From NCBI RefSeq assembly GCF_038396635.1, contig NZ_CP121687.1, forward strand, positions 2,532,592 to 2,596,591: a stretch of 64,000 nucleotides of DNA, in the 5' to 3' direction. The position numbers and the translations under genes are program-made. Under the pieces are notes generated by a model. The model was not told where the DNA came from. It saw only the letters and a program-made list of their open reading frames with translations, and made no database searches. This document shows, piece by piece, positions 37,693-46,547 of this stretch; position 1 is the first letter of the stretch; every line of letters begins with the position of its first letter. Source of the DNA: Defluviitalea saccharophila. GTDB lineage: Bacteria; Bacillota; Clostridia; Lachnospirales; Defluviitaleaceae.

Positions 37693-38058
37693 TTGAATAC
37701 TAGGGAAGTCACTAGTCAATATCGTTTGAACCAGTGGACTGAGATCGTCCGCCAATGCCGTAGTAGCGGTCAAACTATCGCTGTGTGGTGTGAAGAGAAT
37801 AATATTAAACGAACAAGTTATTACTATTGGTTAAAAAAGATTCGCCAAGCAGCGTGTGAAACACTTCCATCACTTAATGAAAACAATACTATAGTTCCGG
37901 TAAACATATCTGACCTAGCTGTTAAAATTGATCCTTCGGATCAAGAATCAACATCGGATATTGTGATACATATTGGCGCTGTAAAACTGGAAATTCGAAA
38001 CACGGCATCCGCTATATTAATCGAAAATGTTTTTAAGGTACTGAAAAATGTTCGGTGA
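37693..38058 (+). CDS. tnpA: IS66 accessory protein TnpA
   Basis: This 121-aa protein has the IS66 Orf1 pattern: an N-terminal helix-turn-helix (WTEIVRQCRSSGQTIAVWCEENNI), followed by KRTSYYYWLKKIR. I chose TTG 37693, with GGGAGG seven bases upstream; ATG 37678 would place the ribosome site inside the gene. It overlaps tnpB by eleven bases. Orf1 proteins are needed for IS66 transposition but are not the catalyst. Confidence 0.88.
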   Translation: MNTREVTSQYRLNQWTEIVRQCRSSGQTIAVWCEENNIKRTSYYYWLKKIRQAACETLPSLNENNTIVPVNISDLAVKIDPSDQESTSDIVIHIGAVKLEIRNTASAILIENVFKVLKNVR

Positions 38059-38404
38059 TATCTCCAAAGCAGAGAAAATCTATATCGCTTGTGGTTATAC
38101 CGATATGAGAAAATCAATTGATGGTCTTGCCGCCATTGTTCAACAAAACTTTCAGTTAAACCCTTTCCAGAATAGCCTATTTCTCTTTTGTGGCCGCAGG
38201 CGCGATCGATTGAAAGCACTCTTTTGGGAGGGGGATGGTTTTGTTCTCCTTTACAAGAGACTGGAAAACGGAAGTTTTCAATGGCCAATGAATGCCGAAG
38301 CCGTTCGCTCCATTACATACCAGGAATTTCGATGGCTTTTAGAAGGTTTATCAATAGACCAACCTAGAGCCGTGAAAAAGGTCAATATTTCAGCCTGTAT
38401 TTAA
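38048..38404 (+). CDS. tnpB: IS66 accessory protein TnpB (Orf2)
   Basis: This 118-aa protein is the typical IS66 Orf2 with YIACGYTDMRKSIDGLAAIV, NSLFLFCGRRRDRLKALFWEGDGFVLLYKRLENG and FRWLLEGL. The start overlaps the end of tnpA, so both are coupled. The protein is complete and of usual length. It is unrelated to the RNA-guided TnpB of IS605-type elements despite the name. Confidence 0.95.
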   Translation: MFGDISKAEKIYIACGYTDMRKSIDGLAAIVQQNFQLNPFQNSLFLFCGRRRDRLKALFWEGDGFVLLYKRLENGSFQWPMNAEAVRSITYQEFRWLLEGLSIDQPRAVKKVNISACI

Positions 38405-38455
38405 CATCAAAAAGCCCATCAAAAACGCATGGTTACTGGGTTTTTTGATGTTTTT
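38403..38455 (+). terminator. Long hairpin between tnpB and tnpC
   Basis: AACATCAAAAAGCCCA pairs with TGGGTTTTTTGATGTT over 16 bp (one G-T) around an 18-base loop, followed by TTTA. It would terminate the tnpAB transcript, so tnpC may need its own promoter or readthrough. Confidence 0.8.
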
Positions 38456-38499
38456 ATGCTATACTGCTTAGAGTAGAAAACACAAAGGAACGGTATTTT

Positions 38500-40035
38500 A
38501 TGAGCGATGCAAATCAGGTACAAGAACTTCAAAATCGCATAAGCGAACTTGAGCTGGAAAACAAAAGGCTCCACGATACAGTTGAATATCTGACGCGCAA
38601 GCTCTTCGGCAGAAGTACTGAGAAGACATCGTCCTTTTCTTTGGGGCAGATGTCTCTTTTTGATGAAGCAGAAACTCAAGCGGATCCGATGGCTCCAGAG
38701 CCTGATCTTAAAGAAGTACAAGGTTGCCGACGGAAAAAATTTAAAGGGCAGCGAATGGAACTCTTGAAAGATATTCCTCACGATAAACGACTCTGTACTC
38801 TTGATGAACACGACCGCTTTTGCGAAGCTTGCAACACCACACTTGTATCAGTTGGTGAAGAATTCGTCCGTACTGAAATCGAATTCATTCCTGCAAAAGT
38901 AAGGGTCATCGATTATTATCGTGAAACTTTTGAATGCCGTACTTGCCGTAAGAACGGAGAACCCTACATGGAAAAATCACCAATGCCTTATCCGGTGATT
39001 CAGCATTCCATGGCTTCTCCTTCCACAGTGGCATGGGTTATGTATCAGAAATTCGTCAATGCCATGCCCCTTTACCGTCAGGAAAAAGAATGGCAAACAC
39101 TAGGTGTACACCTTAGCCGTGCTACCATGGCTAATTGGATTCTAGTTGCGTCCCGCGACTGGTTGATGCCATTGGTGGAGTTAATGCATAAGAAGCTCTT
39201 ACAAGAAAAATATCTGCATGCTGACGAGACGACCGTCCAAGTGATGAATGAGGTGGGGCGGAAAAATACCACCGATTCTTACATGTGGGTATATAGCTCC
39301 GGTGAACATTGCAAACACCCTATTCGAATCTTCGAGTATCAACCCGGCAGAAGCGGCAAATACCCTGAGAAATTCCTAAATGGGTTCAAAGGGTACCTTC
39401 ACTCGGATGCATATAAAGGGTACAAAAAGGTTTCTGAAATCACAAGGTGCCTATGTTGGACGCATCTTCGGCGGAAATTCGTAGATGCTATGCCAAAAGA
39501 TATAAATAGTCCGGAAGCGACCCTTCCGGGTCAAGGTATTTTATTCTGCAACAAACTATTTGAAATTGAAAAGAAGCTTACCAAGCTCTCGAGTGAAGAA
39601 CGTAAATCAGAGCGTCTGAAACAAGAAAAACCTGTTTTAGATGCTTTTTGGGCGTGGATCGAATCCACCAGAAGCAAAGTGTTACCCAAATCCAAACTAA
39701 ATGACGCTTTGACTTATGCTTTGAATAATAAGAAAGAGTTTATGAATTATCTCAAGGATGGTAACTGCTCTATTTCTAACAACCTTGCGGAAAATAGTAT
39801 TCGTCCCTTTACAATAGGACGCAAAAACTGGTTATTTAGCGGAAGCCCGAAAGGAGCTTCGGCGAGTGCCGCTGTTTATAGCATCATAGAAAGTGCAAAA
39901 GCCAATGGTCTTAATCCATATAAATATCTTTATTTCATCTTTAGTCAATTGCCGGGAGTACAGTTCGCCCAACACCCAGAATTTCTAGAAGATTACCTTC
40001 CATGGAATTCAGAAGTTCAAGAAGCATGCAAATAG
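38500..40035 (+). CDS. tnpC: IS66 transposase TnpC
   Basis: This 511-aa DDE transposase begins with an N-terminal leucine-rich coiled coil (VQELQNRISELELENKRL) and the RKLFGRSTEK motif. A zinc-binding segment follows (FCEACNTTL, CRTCRKNG). The catalytic residues are D242 (HADET), D303 (HSDAYKGY) and E431 (NNLAENSIRPF). It ends with the PWNSEVQEACK tail. It is complete, so the element should be autonomous. Confidence 0.97.
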   Translation: MSDANQVQELQNRISELELENKRLHDTVEYLTRKLFGRSTEKTSSFSLGQMSLFDEAETQADPMAPEPDLKEVQGCRRKKFKGQRMELLKDIPHDKRLCTLDEHDRFCEACNTTLVSVGEEFVRTEIEFIPAKVRVIDYYRETFECRTCRKNGEPYMEKSPMPYPVIQHSMASPSTVAWVMYQKFVNAMPLYRQEKEWQTLGVHLSRATMANWILVASRDWLMPLVELMHKKLLQEKYLHADETTVQVMNEVGRKNTTDSYMWVYSSGEHCKHPIRIFEYQPGRSGKYPEKFLNGFKGYLHSDAYKGYKKVSEITRCLCWTHLRRKFVDAMPKDINSPEATLPGQGILFCNKLFEIEKKLTKLSSEERKSERLKQEKPVLDAFWAWIESTRSKVLPKSKLNDALTYALNNKKEFMNYLKDGNCSISNNLAENSIRPFTIGRKNWLFSGSPKGASASAAVYSIIESAKANGLNPYKYLYFIFSQLPGVQFAQHPEFLEDYLPWNSEVQEACK

Positions 40036-40098
40036 AGCAAAACTCAGTTTACTTGAGATTTGCTCTTTTTTCTATACACCAAGTTATTGGACGCTTAC

Positions 40099-40112
40099 AA
40101 TGGGTGTTTTTT
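40099..40112 (+). repeat. IS66 target-site duplication, right, and rest of split terminator
   Basis: AATGGGTG (40099-40106) duplicates 37567-37574. The following six T complete the terminator hairpin interrupted by the IS. Confidence 0.93.
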
Positions 40113-40145
40113 AGTTGTATGCAAATAATGTTTATAAATTATGTC

Positions 40146-40187
40146 AAGGAGGTGATGCCTATGCTTGCGTTGGTATATGTATTCTAG
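40146..40187 (+). promoter_or_regulatory. Extended Shine-Dalgarno and 8-codon leader ahead of istA, copy 2
   Basis: AAGGAGGTGAT (40146-40156) matches the 16S 3' end over 11 bases. ATG 40161 opens an eight-codon frame (MLALVYVF) ending at TAG 40185-40187. The frame is conserved in copy 1 although the start codon differs (TTG), which suggests that translation of the leader matters. Confidence 0.42.
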
Positions 40188-40218
40188 CTTTAATAATAAA
40201 AATTAAGGAGGAAAACAC

Positions 40219-41691
40219 ATGATTGGTATCGAGCAATATCAAAAAATCCAGGAATATAAAGCACTTGGACTTGCCCAGACCAAGACTGCTAAAGCGCTGG
40301 GGATCACCTATACTTCTGTCAGTAAATACTGGAACATGAGCAAAGAGGATTATGCCATGGAAGCTGAGCAGGAAAAGCACCATATGGATAATTATCGACA
40401 GTACATATTAGAGCAATTGAAAATATGCCCACAAATCCGAGATACCAATATTTATCTTAAATTAATTGAAGCCTTTCCTGATTTACAAGTTAAACGAGCT
40501 ACTTTTTATCGCTATATGAAAGCCCTAAGGGAACAGCATGGGTATCAGCATACCAGTAAGCGGAAAATCTCGCCACGTGAAGTCTCGCCACCAGGATATG
40601 AAGCTCAGGCTGATTTTGGTCAATATAAACTTAAAGATATGTATGGAAGAATTGTAAGGGTATATTTCTTTTGTATGGTTTTGAGTTATAGCAGAATGAA
40701 ATTTGCTTACTTTTCACCGGATCCCTTCACGACCGATACAGCTATAAAAGCTCACAATTATGCTTTCCAGTATTTTGGAGGAAGGCCTCAGACAATTCTA
40801 TATGATCTTGACCGGGTCTATGTAGTAAGCGAAAATCTGGGGAATATCATATTCGTACCGGCCTTTGAAGAATATGTAAAGCGTATCGGTTACAGTGTTT
40901 CATTATGCAGGCCAAGAGACCCTCAGAGTAAGGGCAAGGTAGAAGAGGTAATTGGATATGCCAAGCAAAGTTTTCTAGAGGGAAGGATGTACACCGGAAT
41001 TGACAGTCTTAACAGTGCAGCTCTTGCATGGTTGGATAGAGAAGGCAACGGGAGAGTTCATACTGTGACTAGAAAAGTGCCACGAGAAATGTTTATTGAA
41101 GAACAAAAACAGCTGATTCATGTTAAACCATATTCAGAGGTATCAAGTACTGTAGCATCCTTTGATTCCAATGGAGTGGTCAGCTATAAAGGGAATCGTT
41201 ATCAGATTGATGTCGGTGTGATGGATCCACATCAACGTATACGTATTGAAGATGATGGTGAAATACTTCTATTTTATGATACTGATACTAATGAATTATT
41301 AGCTAAGTATCCAGTAACAGAAGATACTGGACAGATATTCAAACCTGAAGGAAATAATAACAGAAACAGGGTTTCTCATGATCTTATAAAACAATATTTT
41401 GCAGAGCATGAAATAGCTCAGGAATTTATACGGCGGATGGAACAGGAACAACCAAAATATTTTAATAGCCATTGCATTCGCTTAAATCGCATGACGAAGT
41501 TTTATTCGATGGAGCAAATGCTTGATGGGATAAGATACTGTATTGAGACTGAACGCTGCAATGCCTATGAACTTTTGGCCTACATGATGTATAAGCATGG
41601 TGAGCAGATAGCGAAGAAGTTCTTACCAAATCAGCAGTATTTCAACCATCTGACACGTAGCAAGGAGATAAGGAGGGAAATCGATGGCTGA
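40219..41691 (+). CDS. istA: IS21-family transposase IstA, intact
   Basis: This 490-aa transposase has an N-terminal helix-turn-helix (KTAKALGITYTSVSKYWNM), the DDE catalytic core with D132 (QADFGQYK), D196 or D198 (LYDLDRV) and E242/E243 (GKVEEVIGY), and the C-terminal domain that continues through the position of the amber codon in copy 1 (Leu here). ATG 40219 follows AAGGAGG. It overlaps istB by eight bases. It could act in trans on copy 1. Confidence 0.96.
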   Translation: MIGIEQYQKIQEYKALGLAQTKTAKALGITYTSVSKYWNMSKEDYAMEAEQEKHHMDNYRQYILEQLKICPQIRDTNIYLKLIEAFPDLQVKRATFYRYMKALREQHGYQHTSKRKISPREVSPPGYEAQADFGQYKLKDMYGRIVRVYFFCMVLSYSRMKFAYFSPDPFTTDTAIKAHNYAFQYFGGRPQTILYDLDRVYVVSENLGNIIFVPAFEEYVKRIGYSVSLCRPRDPQSKGKVEEVIGYAKQSFLEGRMYTGIDSLNSAALAWLDREGNGRVHTVTRKVPREMFIEEQKQLIHVKPYSEVSSTVASFDSNGVVSYKGNRYQIDVGVMDPHQRIRIEDDGEILLFYDTDTNELLAKYPVTEDTGQIFKPEGNNNRNRVSHDLIKQYFAEHEIAQEFIRRMEQEQPKYFNSHCIRLNRMTKFYSMEQMLDGIRYCIETERCNAYELLAYMMYKHGEQIAKKFLPNQQYFNHLTRSKEIRREIDG

Positions 41692-42370
41692 TATAACTGA
41701 AATCCGCGAGTTGGCTAAGAAGCTAAATCTATGGAATATTTCCAGGGGATATATTGATTTGAATGATGAGAAACTGTCCAATCTAGATTATCTTCAGATG
41801 ATATTACAAAAAGAACTAGAGATACGAGCCAGACAAAAACAGATCAAGCTAAGAAGGGCAAGCAAACTTCCCAACAAGGTATTTGAATTATCGAATTTAA
41901 ACAAAGGTTTGGAATGGCAAATTAAACAATTATCCCATCTGACATGGCTTAATGAAGAACAAAACGTTATTCTGCTTGGTAAATGCGGGACAGGCAAAAC
42001 TAGTCTTGCAGTTCATCTTGGAGAAACAGCGATCGGTAATGGACATAAAACTTACTATGCATCCATTGATACTTTTGTATCTATTGTAGAGAACAAAGAT
42101 ATAAACCCAAAAGCAGGAGCAACCTTCTCATATATGCGGGAGTGCGACTTGATTATTATTGATGATGTTTTTTATCTAGAACCAACCAGGTCAGAGTTGC
42201 AGGCTTTTTATCGAGCAGTTACTTTTCTTAATGAAACAAGAAGTATCATTTTTATTACCAATCGAGAAATATCTACATGGTTAGATGTAGTGGAAGACAA
42301 ACATCTTTGTCAGACTCTGTTAGATAGAATAACAGCCAATTGTCAGATCATTCGCTTGACCGACAGATAA
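41684..42370 (+). CDS. istB: IS21-family transposition helper ATPase IstB, copy 2
   Basis: This 228-aa DnaC-like ATPase has Walker A GKCGTGKT at 99-106 and Walker B LIIIDDV near 154. It overlaps istA and uses the AAGGAGGGAA site within it. It differs from copy 1 by a few residues (for example GNGHKTYYAS against DKGHKTYYAS). With the intact IstA it makes this the functional IS21 copy in the window. Confidence 0.95.
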   Translation: MADITEIRELAKKLNLWNISRGYIDLNDEKLSNLDYLQMILQKELEIRARQKQIKLRRASKLPNKVFELSNLNKGLEWQIKQLSHLTWLNEEQNVILLGKCGTGKTSLAVHLGETAIGNGHKTYYASIDTFVSIVENKDINPKAGATFSYMRECDLIIIDDVFYLEPTRSELQAFYRAVTFLNETRSIIFITNREISTWLDVVEDKHLCQTLLDRITANCQIIRLTDR

Positions 42371-42488
42371 ATTAAAATACTCACCTCTTTTCTAGAAAAG
42401 GGTTAATACTCAAATTTGAAAACTATGCCGATTAACGGTTTTATATAGATGCAAAAAATCTCACGAAATCCTAAGATTAGCTTAACTT

Positions 42489-43160
42489 TTGAGATTTTCT
42501 GCAGTTTCTGGGGTAGGGGGGTCTAAATCTCCACCACTTTTTGCCCCGGAAACGGGCGTGGGGCTTCGTGCAAAAAGTCGCGGTTTCAAACGGTGCGGAG
42601 AAATTTACAGGCGGGTTCATTGGAACAACCGAGGATATAAGTCCATTGTCTGGAGATGTGTTAGTAGACTTGAGGAAAAAGGTTCAGACTGTACTTCTCC
42701 GACTATTAATGAGGAAACGTTACAAACAGCGGTTGTAAAAGCTATCAACGAGGTACTAGCCAGCAAGAACACTTTCCTCTCCATATTGCAGGACAATATT
42801 GCTACCGTCTTAAATGAAGAAAATGACAAGGCTACGGATGAGATTGATAGAAAATTAGATGAACTGCAGAATGAGCTTCTTAGACTGGCAAACTCAAAGG
42901 CTGATTATAACGAAGTGGCTGATGAGATTTATCGCTTGCGAGAGCTGAAGCAAAATGCACTGGTTGAGAATGCAGAACGTGAAGGAAGAAGGCAGCGGAT
43001 CGCTGAAATGACAGACTTCTTGAATGAGCAGTCTTGCAAGCTGGAGGAATATGATGAGCAGCTAGTAAGGCGACTTATTGAAAAAGTTACGGTATTTGAT
43101 AATAAGCTGACGATTGAGTTTAAATCCGGCGTTGAGATCGATCTTAATATTAAGATGTAA
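42489..43160 (+). pseudogene. C-terminal stump of a large serine recombinase, copy 2
   Basis: From 42594 (CGEIYRRVHWNNRGYKSIVWRC) the frame encodes the recombinase zinc-ribbon and coiled-coil C-terminal domains. The 35 codons before this come from the IS21/prophage-like segment and are not recombinase sequence, so the open frame is a chance fusion. The catalytic serine domain is missing. The break point equals that of copy 1, but the two stumps differ at many third positions and several residues, much more than the adjoining IS21 copies do. Confidence 0.85.
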
Positions 43161-43170
43161 ATTACATTAT

Positions 43171-43213
43171 GGCCACCGGTTAAGGATTAATAACCCTACT
43201 GGCGGCCTTTTTA
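43171..43213 (+). terminator. Rho-independent terminator after recombinase stump 2
   Basis: GGCCACCGGT and ACTGGCGGCC form a 10-bp stem with one mismatch and one wobble, followed by TTTTTAT. The loop is about 17 bases. Confidence 0.75.
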
Positions 43214-43249
43214 TACAAATATTTATACAAATGTATAGACAAATATAAA
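43210..43249 (+). promoter_or_regulatory. AT-rich direct repeats, probable operator-promoter
   Basis: TTTATACAAAT occurs at 43210-43220 and 43222-43232, followed by the related GTATAGACAAAT at 43233-43244, a period of 12 bp, and then TATAAA at 43244-43249. The Phd-like product of the next gene is the likely binder. No consensus -35 box is visible. Confidence 0.45.
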
Positions 43250-43286
43250 ATGCAGAGATATACTAATTTTAACGAGGTGGATAATA

Positions 43287-43688
43287 ATGGATATAAAAAT
43301 TGATGCCTTAATTCCATTTGATACATTACAGACTGATATGGAGCATGTATTCTCGATTGTTGAGAAAAATGGAAAGGTGGTTCTACTTAAGGATAACAAG
43401 CCTGTTTATATAATTTTGAAATATGATGCCTCCCAGCCAAGCGCTACAAATACAATTCCAACTGAAACTGCCAGCTATACACTCCAGGAAGCCATGAAGA
43501 TTGTTTTGTCAGAGGCCGAAAATTTCACTATGCATGCATCTAAACTTGCGGATGAGATATATGAACGTAGGTTGTATTTACAGAAAAACGGGAAGAAAGC
43601 ACAGTATACCCAGATTAGGGCGAGATGTGGGCATTATCCGGATATGTTTGAAGCGCTCCCAGGAAACTACATCAAACTGAAAGGATGA
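43287..43688 (+). CDS. Phd-like antitoxin domain fused to a HARE-HTH-like domain
   Basis: The first 50 residues of this 133-aa protein (FDTLQTDMEHVFSIVEKNGKVVLLKDNKPVYII) match the Phd/YefM dimerisation fold. Residues about 62-130 (TLQEAMKIVLSEAENFTMHASKLADEI, then TQIRARCGHYPDMFEALPGNYIKL) resemble the HARE-HTH domain, thought to read modified or altered DNA. ATG 43287 has GAGGTGG. No toxin of the Doc or YoeB type follows; instead a GmrSD enzyme does, so the protein is probably the operon regulator, with the HARE-like part as a possible modification sensor (inference). Confidence 0.6.
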   Translation: MDIKIDALIPFDTLQTDMEHVFSIVEKNGKVVLLKDNKPVYIILKYDASQPSATNTIPTETASYTLQEAMKIVLSEAENFTMHASKLADEIYERRLYLQKNGKKAQYTQIRARCGHYPDMFEALPGNYIKLKG

Positions 43689-43694
43689 GTGAAT

Positions 43695-43904
43695 ATGGCT
43701 ACATACAAAGAGATACAAGAATATGTAAAGGCCAATTTTGGATTTACGCCGAAAACATGCTGGATAGCACATTCCAAAGAAGTTTATGGTCTGTCTCCGA
43801 AGGTTGCAAACAATAGAAATGACATGAATAAACGCGAGTATCCTTGCCCGGCTGAAAAGCAAGAGGATATAAGAAAGGCATTTAAGCATTTTGGGATGCT
43901 TTAA
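43695..43904 (+). CDS. Small conserved protein of unknown function
   Basis: This 69-aa protein (TYKEIQEYVKANFGFTPKTCWIAH, ending CPAEKQEDIRKAFKHFGML) belongs to a family of short proteins that I associate with clostridial methylase and restriction loci; no function is known to me. I chose ATG 43695; GTG 43689 in frame is possible, because AAAGGA lies closer to it. It starts within ten bases of the previous stop and precedes the GmrSD gene by 68 bases. Confidence 0.65.
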   Translation: MATYKEIQEYVKANFGFTPKTCWIAHSKEVYGLSPKVANNRNDMNKREYPCPAEKQEDIRKAFKHFGML

Positions 43905-43972
43905 TTGCACAGTTAATAGTACAAGCTTGTATGGTAAAGTTTACCTAATATTAAGATGAATGGAGAACAGTT

Positions 43973-46528
43973 ATGAGCGATTTACAGTCACTTTCGGAAT
44001 TGTATCAAAATAAATTGTTTCGTATCCCAGATTACCAAAGAGGATATGCCTGGAAACAGGAGCAGCTTGTAGATTTTTGGGATGATATCTTGAATCTTCA
44101 GGAAGATAGGTATCATTATACTGGTTTATTATCATTAAAAGCTGTTGCGAAGGCAGAATTAAAGGGCTGGAGCAACGATAAGTGGTTACTAGATTCAGGA
44201 TATAAGGCCTATCATGTAGTTGATGGGCAGCAACGACTTACCACCTTTTCGATCCTTGTAAATGAGATTGTCTCTTTTGTTAAAGGTTTAGAGTGCAACA
44301 AGGGAAAGACGGATGAGGAGATAGTCCTTTGCTATCAAACCCTTAAAGCCATCCGTTCTAAATATATATCGCAGAAACGACCACCGCAAAACCTTATCAC
44401 TACATACCTTTTTGGATATGAGGTTGACAATCCTAGCGCAGATTATCTTACATACAAAATATTTGAGGAACCGTTCAGCGGTGCAGTGAATGAAACATAT
44501 TATACGAAAAATCTGAAGTACGCAAAAGAATTCTTTTTGGATTGTTTGAAAAAACTGTATGCAGCTGAGGGTATAGATGGTATAGAAGCTGTTTTCCGTA
44601 AAATTACTTTACAACTGATGTTTAATATTCATGAGATTGAAGATGACTATGATGTTTTTGTAGCTTTTGAAACAATGAACAATCGTGGTAAAAAGCTTAC
44701 GAATCTTGAACTCCTGAAAAACCGTCTTATCTATCTGACTACACTTTATGATACTGATAAATTGGATGCGATGGATAAAGCTGAATTGCGCAAGCAGATC
44801 AATGATGCTTGGAAAGAGGTGTATTATCAATTAGGCCGAAATCAGAATTCACCGTTATCAGATGATGAGTTCTTAAGGGCGCATTGGATTATGTATTTCC
44901 AATACTCCCGTAAAAAAGGTGATGACTATATCAAGTTTCTTCTTAATAAGTTTTCAGCTAAAAACATCTTTGATAAGCAGGTAGTTGCCATCGAAGAAGA
45001 AGTGGCAGAAACTGTTGAGACGGACATTGAAGAAGACGATGATGTGCCACAGCCTACAGAGCCAGAAGCAGAACCAGTAACGACTATCAGTAAATTAGAG
45101 CCTGGAGAAATAGCAGCCTACGTTAATAGTTTAAAAAGCGTTGCAAAATACTGGTTTTATACTTTTTTTCCTGAGTTTAGTGATTTAACTCACGAAGAAA
45201 AAGTTTGGATTGAACGCCTTAATCGTATAGGTATAGGTTATTTTAGACCACTTGTCGCAGCATCATTAACTCCGGAGGCAAATGCCACCCCAGAAGAACG
45301 TGTTGAGTTTTTCCGTGCTGCGGAGCGTTTTATTTTCTTATCATTTAGAATGGCAGCATTCCAGTCTAGTTATAAAAGTAGCGATTATTACCGCAAGACA
45401 CGCGATGTATATACAGGTGAACTTTCTTTAAGCGAAGTTACTAAATCGTTAATGGAAACTGCAACTAGTGATATGGATTATGCGATTAAGAACTTTATGA
45501 CCCGGATCGATAAACGCTTTTCAAATGGCGATGGTTTTTATGGTTGGCGCGATCTTCGTTATTTGCTTTTTGAATATGAATATGAAAAGGCAGAAGAAAC
45601 AGGAATAGAAAAACTTGGATGGGCCCCATTTACAAAAGTTGAAAAAGATAAAGTATCGATTGAACATATCCTTCCTCAGACACCAACTAAATGGTACTGG
45701 AAAAATCAGTTCCGTAAATATACAGAAGATGAGATAAAAATACTTTCTGGTTCGCTTGGTAATTTATTGCCGTTGTCTCAGAGTGTAAACTCTGCTTTGC
45801 AGAATGATAGTTTCGCGGATAAAAAATCCTCCAACAGCATTGGTCGACGCGGTTATGAGGACGGATCGCACTCCGAAATAGAAGTGTCTCGAGAAGCTGA
45901 TTGGGATGCAGAGCGCATATTAAAACGTGGTATTAAGCTTCTAAAATTTGTCGAAACCCGTTGGAACATCCAATTTAAAGATGAAACACAGATGCTTGAT
46001 CTGCTTCATATATCCTTTGTAAATGATGGCCGTGCTGATGTGCCCGAAATACCAGAGCCAGAATTTGAAGAAACAACCGACCAGCCTTCAGAAACAACAA
46101 GAGTACTTTCTGAACGGCATCTATTGCGAATGGATTTTTGGACTAATTTTGTACAGTACTGTCGCAATAATGGGCGTGGAGAGGACATTGCATCTCGAAA
46201 ACCATCATATGACGACTGGTACGATGTTTCGGTTAGCAATCCAAACTATCACATTTTCTTTCAGCTTGTTAGAAAGAAAATATTGCGTATTGGTATTTAT
46301 GTGTATCGCCCAGAGTATTTTTCTAAGCTTGAATCTAAAAAGACTGAAATTGAAAGCGTATTTGGTGCTCCCCTAGAGTGGTATACAAGTCGGGAAAAAA
46401 GTGTAGCAAAGAGGATTCTTTACTCTGAAGAAAAAGATATTCATAATCCTGAACTGTATCAGCAGCATTTTGAATGGCTCATCAATCACTTTGATAAGCT
46501 TAAAAGTGCTCTTGATGCAATCGTTTAA
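43973..46528 (+). CDS. GmrSD-type modification-dependent restriction enzyme
   Basis: This 851-aa protein has three domains: N-terminal DUF262 with [10 protein letters not shown] and the motif DGQQR at 84-88; DUF1524-type HNH nuclease with EHILPQTP from residue 564 and the following GNLLPL and NSALQN; and a C-terminal DUF4268-like domain from about residue 715 ([16 protein letters not shown] to the end). An acidic insertion near residue 345-370 separates the first two. GmrSD enzymes cut DNA carrying glucosylated or otherwise modified cytosine. ATG 43973 follows GGAG. The ADP-ribosylglycohydrolase gene starts 19 bases later. Confidence 0.92.
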   Translation: MSDLQSLSELYQNKLFRIPDYQRGYAWKQEQLVDFWDDILNLQEDRYHYTGLLSLKAVAKAELKGWSNDKWLLDSGYKAYHVVDGQQRLTTFSILVNEIVSFVKGLECNKGKTDEEIVLCYQTLKAIRSKYISQKRPPQNLITTYLFGYEVDNPSADYLTYKIFEEPFSGAVNETYYTKNLKYAKEFFLDCLKKLYAAEGIDGIEAVFRKITLQLMFNIHEIEDDYDVFVAFETMNNRGKKLTNLELLKNRLIYLTTLYDTDKLDAMDKAELRKQINDAWKEVYYQLGRNQNSPLSDDEFLRAHWIMYFQYSRKKGDDYIKFLLNKFSAKNIFDKQVVAIEEEVAETVETDIEEDDDVPQPTEPEAEPVTTISKLEPGEIAAYVNSLKSVAKYWFYTFFPEFSDLTHEEKVWIERLNRIGIGYFRPLVAASLTPEANATPEERVEFFRAAERFIFLSFRMAAFQSSYKSSDYYRKTRDVYTGELSLSEVTKSLMETATSDMDYAIKNFMTRIDKRFSNGDGFYGWRDLRYLLFEYEYEKAEETGIEKLGWAPFTKVEKDKVSIEHILPQTPTKWYWKNQFRKYTEDEIKILSGSLGNLLPLSQSVNSALQNDSFADKKSSNSIGRRGYEDGSHSEIEVSREADWDAERILKRGIKLLKFVETRWNIQFKDETQMLDLLHISFVNDGRADVPEIPEPEFEETTDQPSETTRVLSERHLLRMDFWTNFVQYCRNNGRGEDIASRKPSYDDWYDVSVSNPNYHIFFQLVRKKILRIGIYVYRPEYFSKLESKKTEIESVFGAPLEWYTSREKSVAKRILYSEEKDIHNPELYQQHFEWLINHFDKLKSALDAIV

Positions 46529-46547
46529 TGAAGGGAGGGAAAACTGA

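Larger units (their letters stand above)
37575..40098 (+). mobile_element. Complete IS66-family insertion sequence
   Basis: The element is 2524 bp long. The ends are imperfect inverted repeats beginning GTAAGCG and continuing with AATAA and GTGTATAGAAA on both sides. It carries tnpA, tnpB and tnpC in the usual order and is bounded by an exact 8-bp duplication. All three genes are intact. A strong hairpin lies between tnpB and tnpC. Confidence 0.96.
40144..42563 (+). mobile_element. IS21-family insertion sequence, copy 2
   Basis: Istab and flanks match copy 1 with scattered differences. Here both genes are intact. The left border lies near 40144, 38 bp after the IS66 target duplication; the right limit of identity is the GGGCGTGGGG segment. 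Because the copies are embedded in homologous surroundings, ends cannot be set by comparison, and I see no clear TG...CA inverted repeats. Confidence 0.8.

Noticed and set aside
38419-38811. 130-codon antisense frame within IS66
   Set aside because: It lies opposite tnpC and the intergenic hairpin, without ribosome site; the sense-strand transposase explains the coding pattern.
42541-42738. 65-codon frame starting MPRKRAWGFVQK
   Set aside because: It overlaps the recombinase stump in another frame and reads from the prophage-like remnant into the stump; no conserved continuation.
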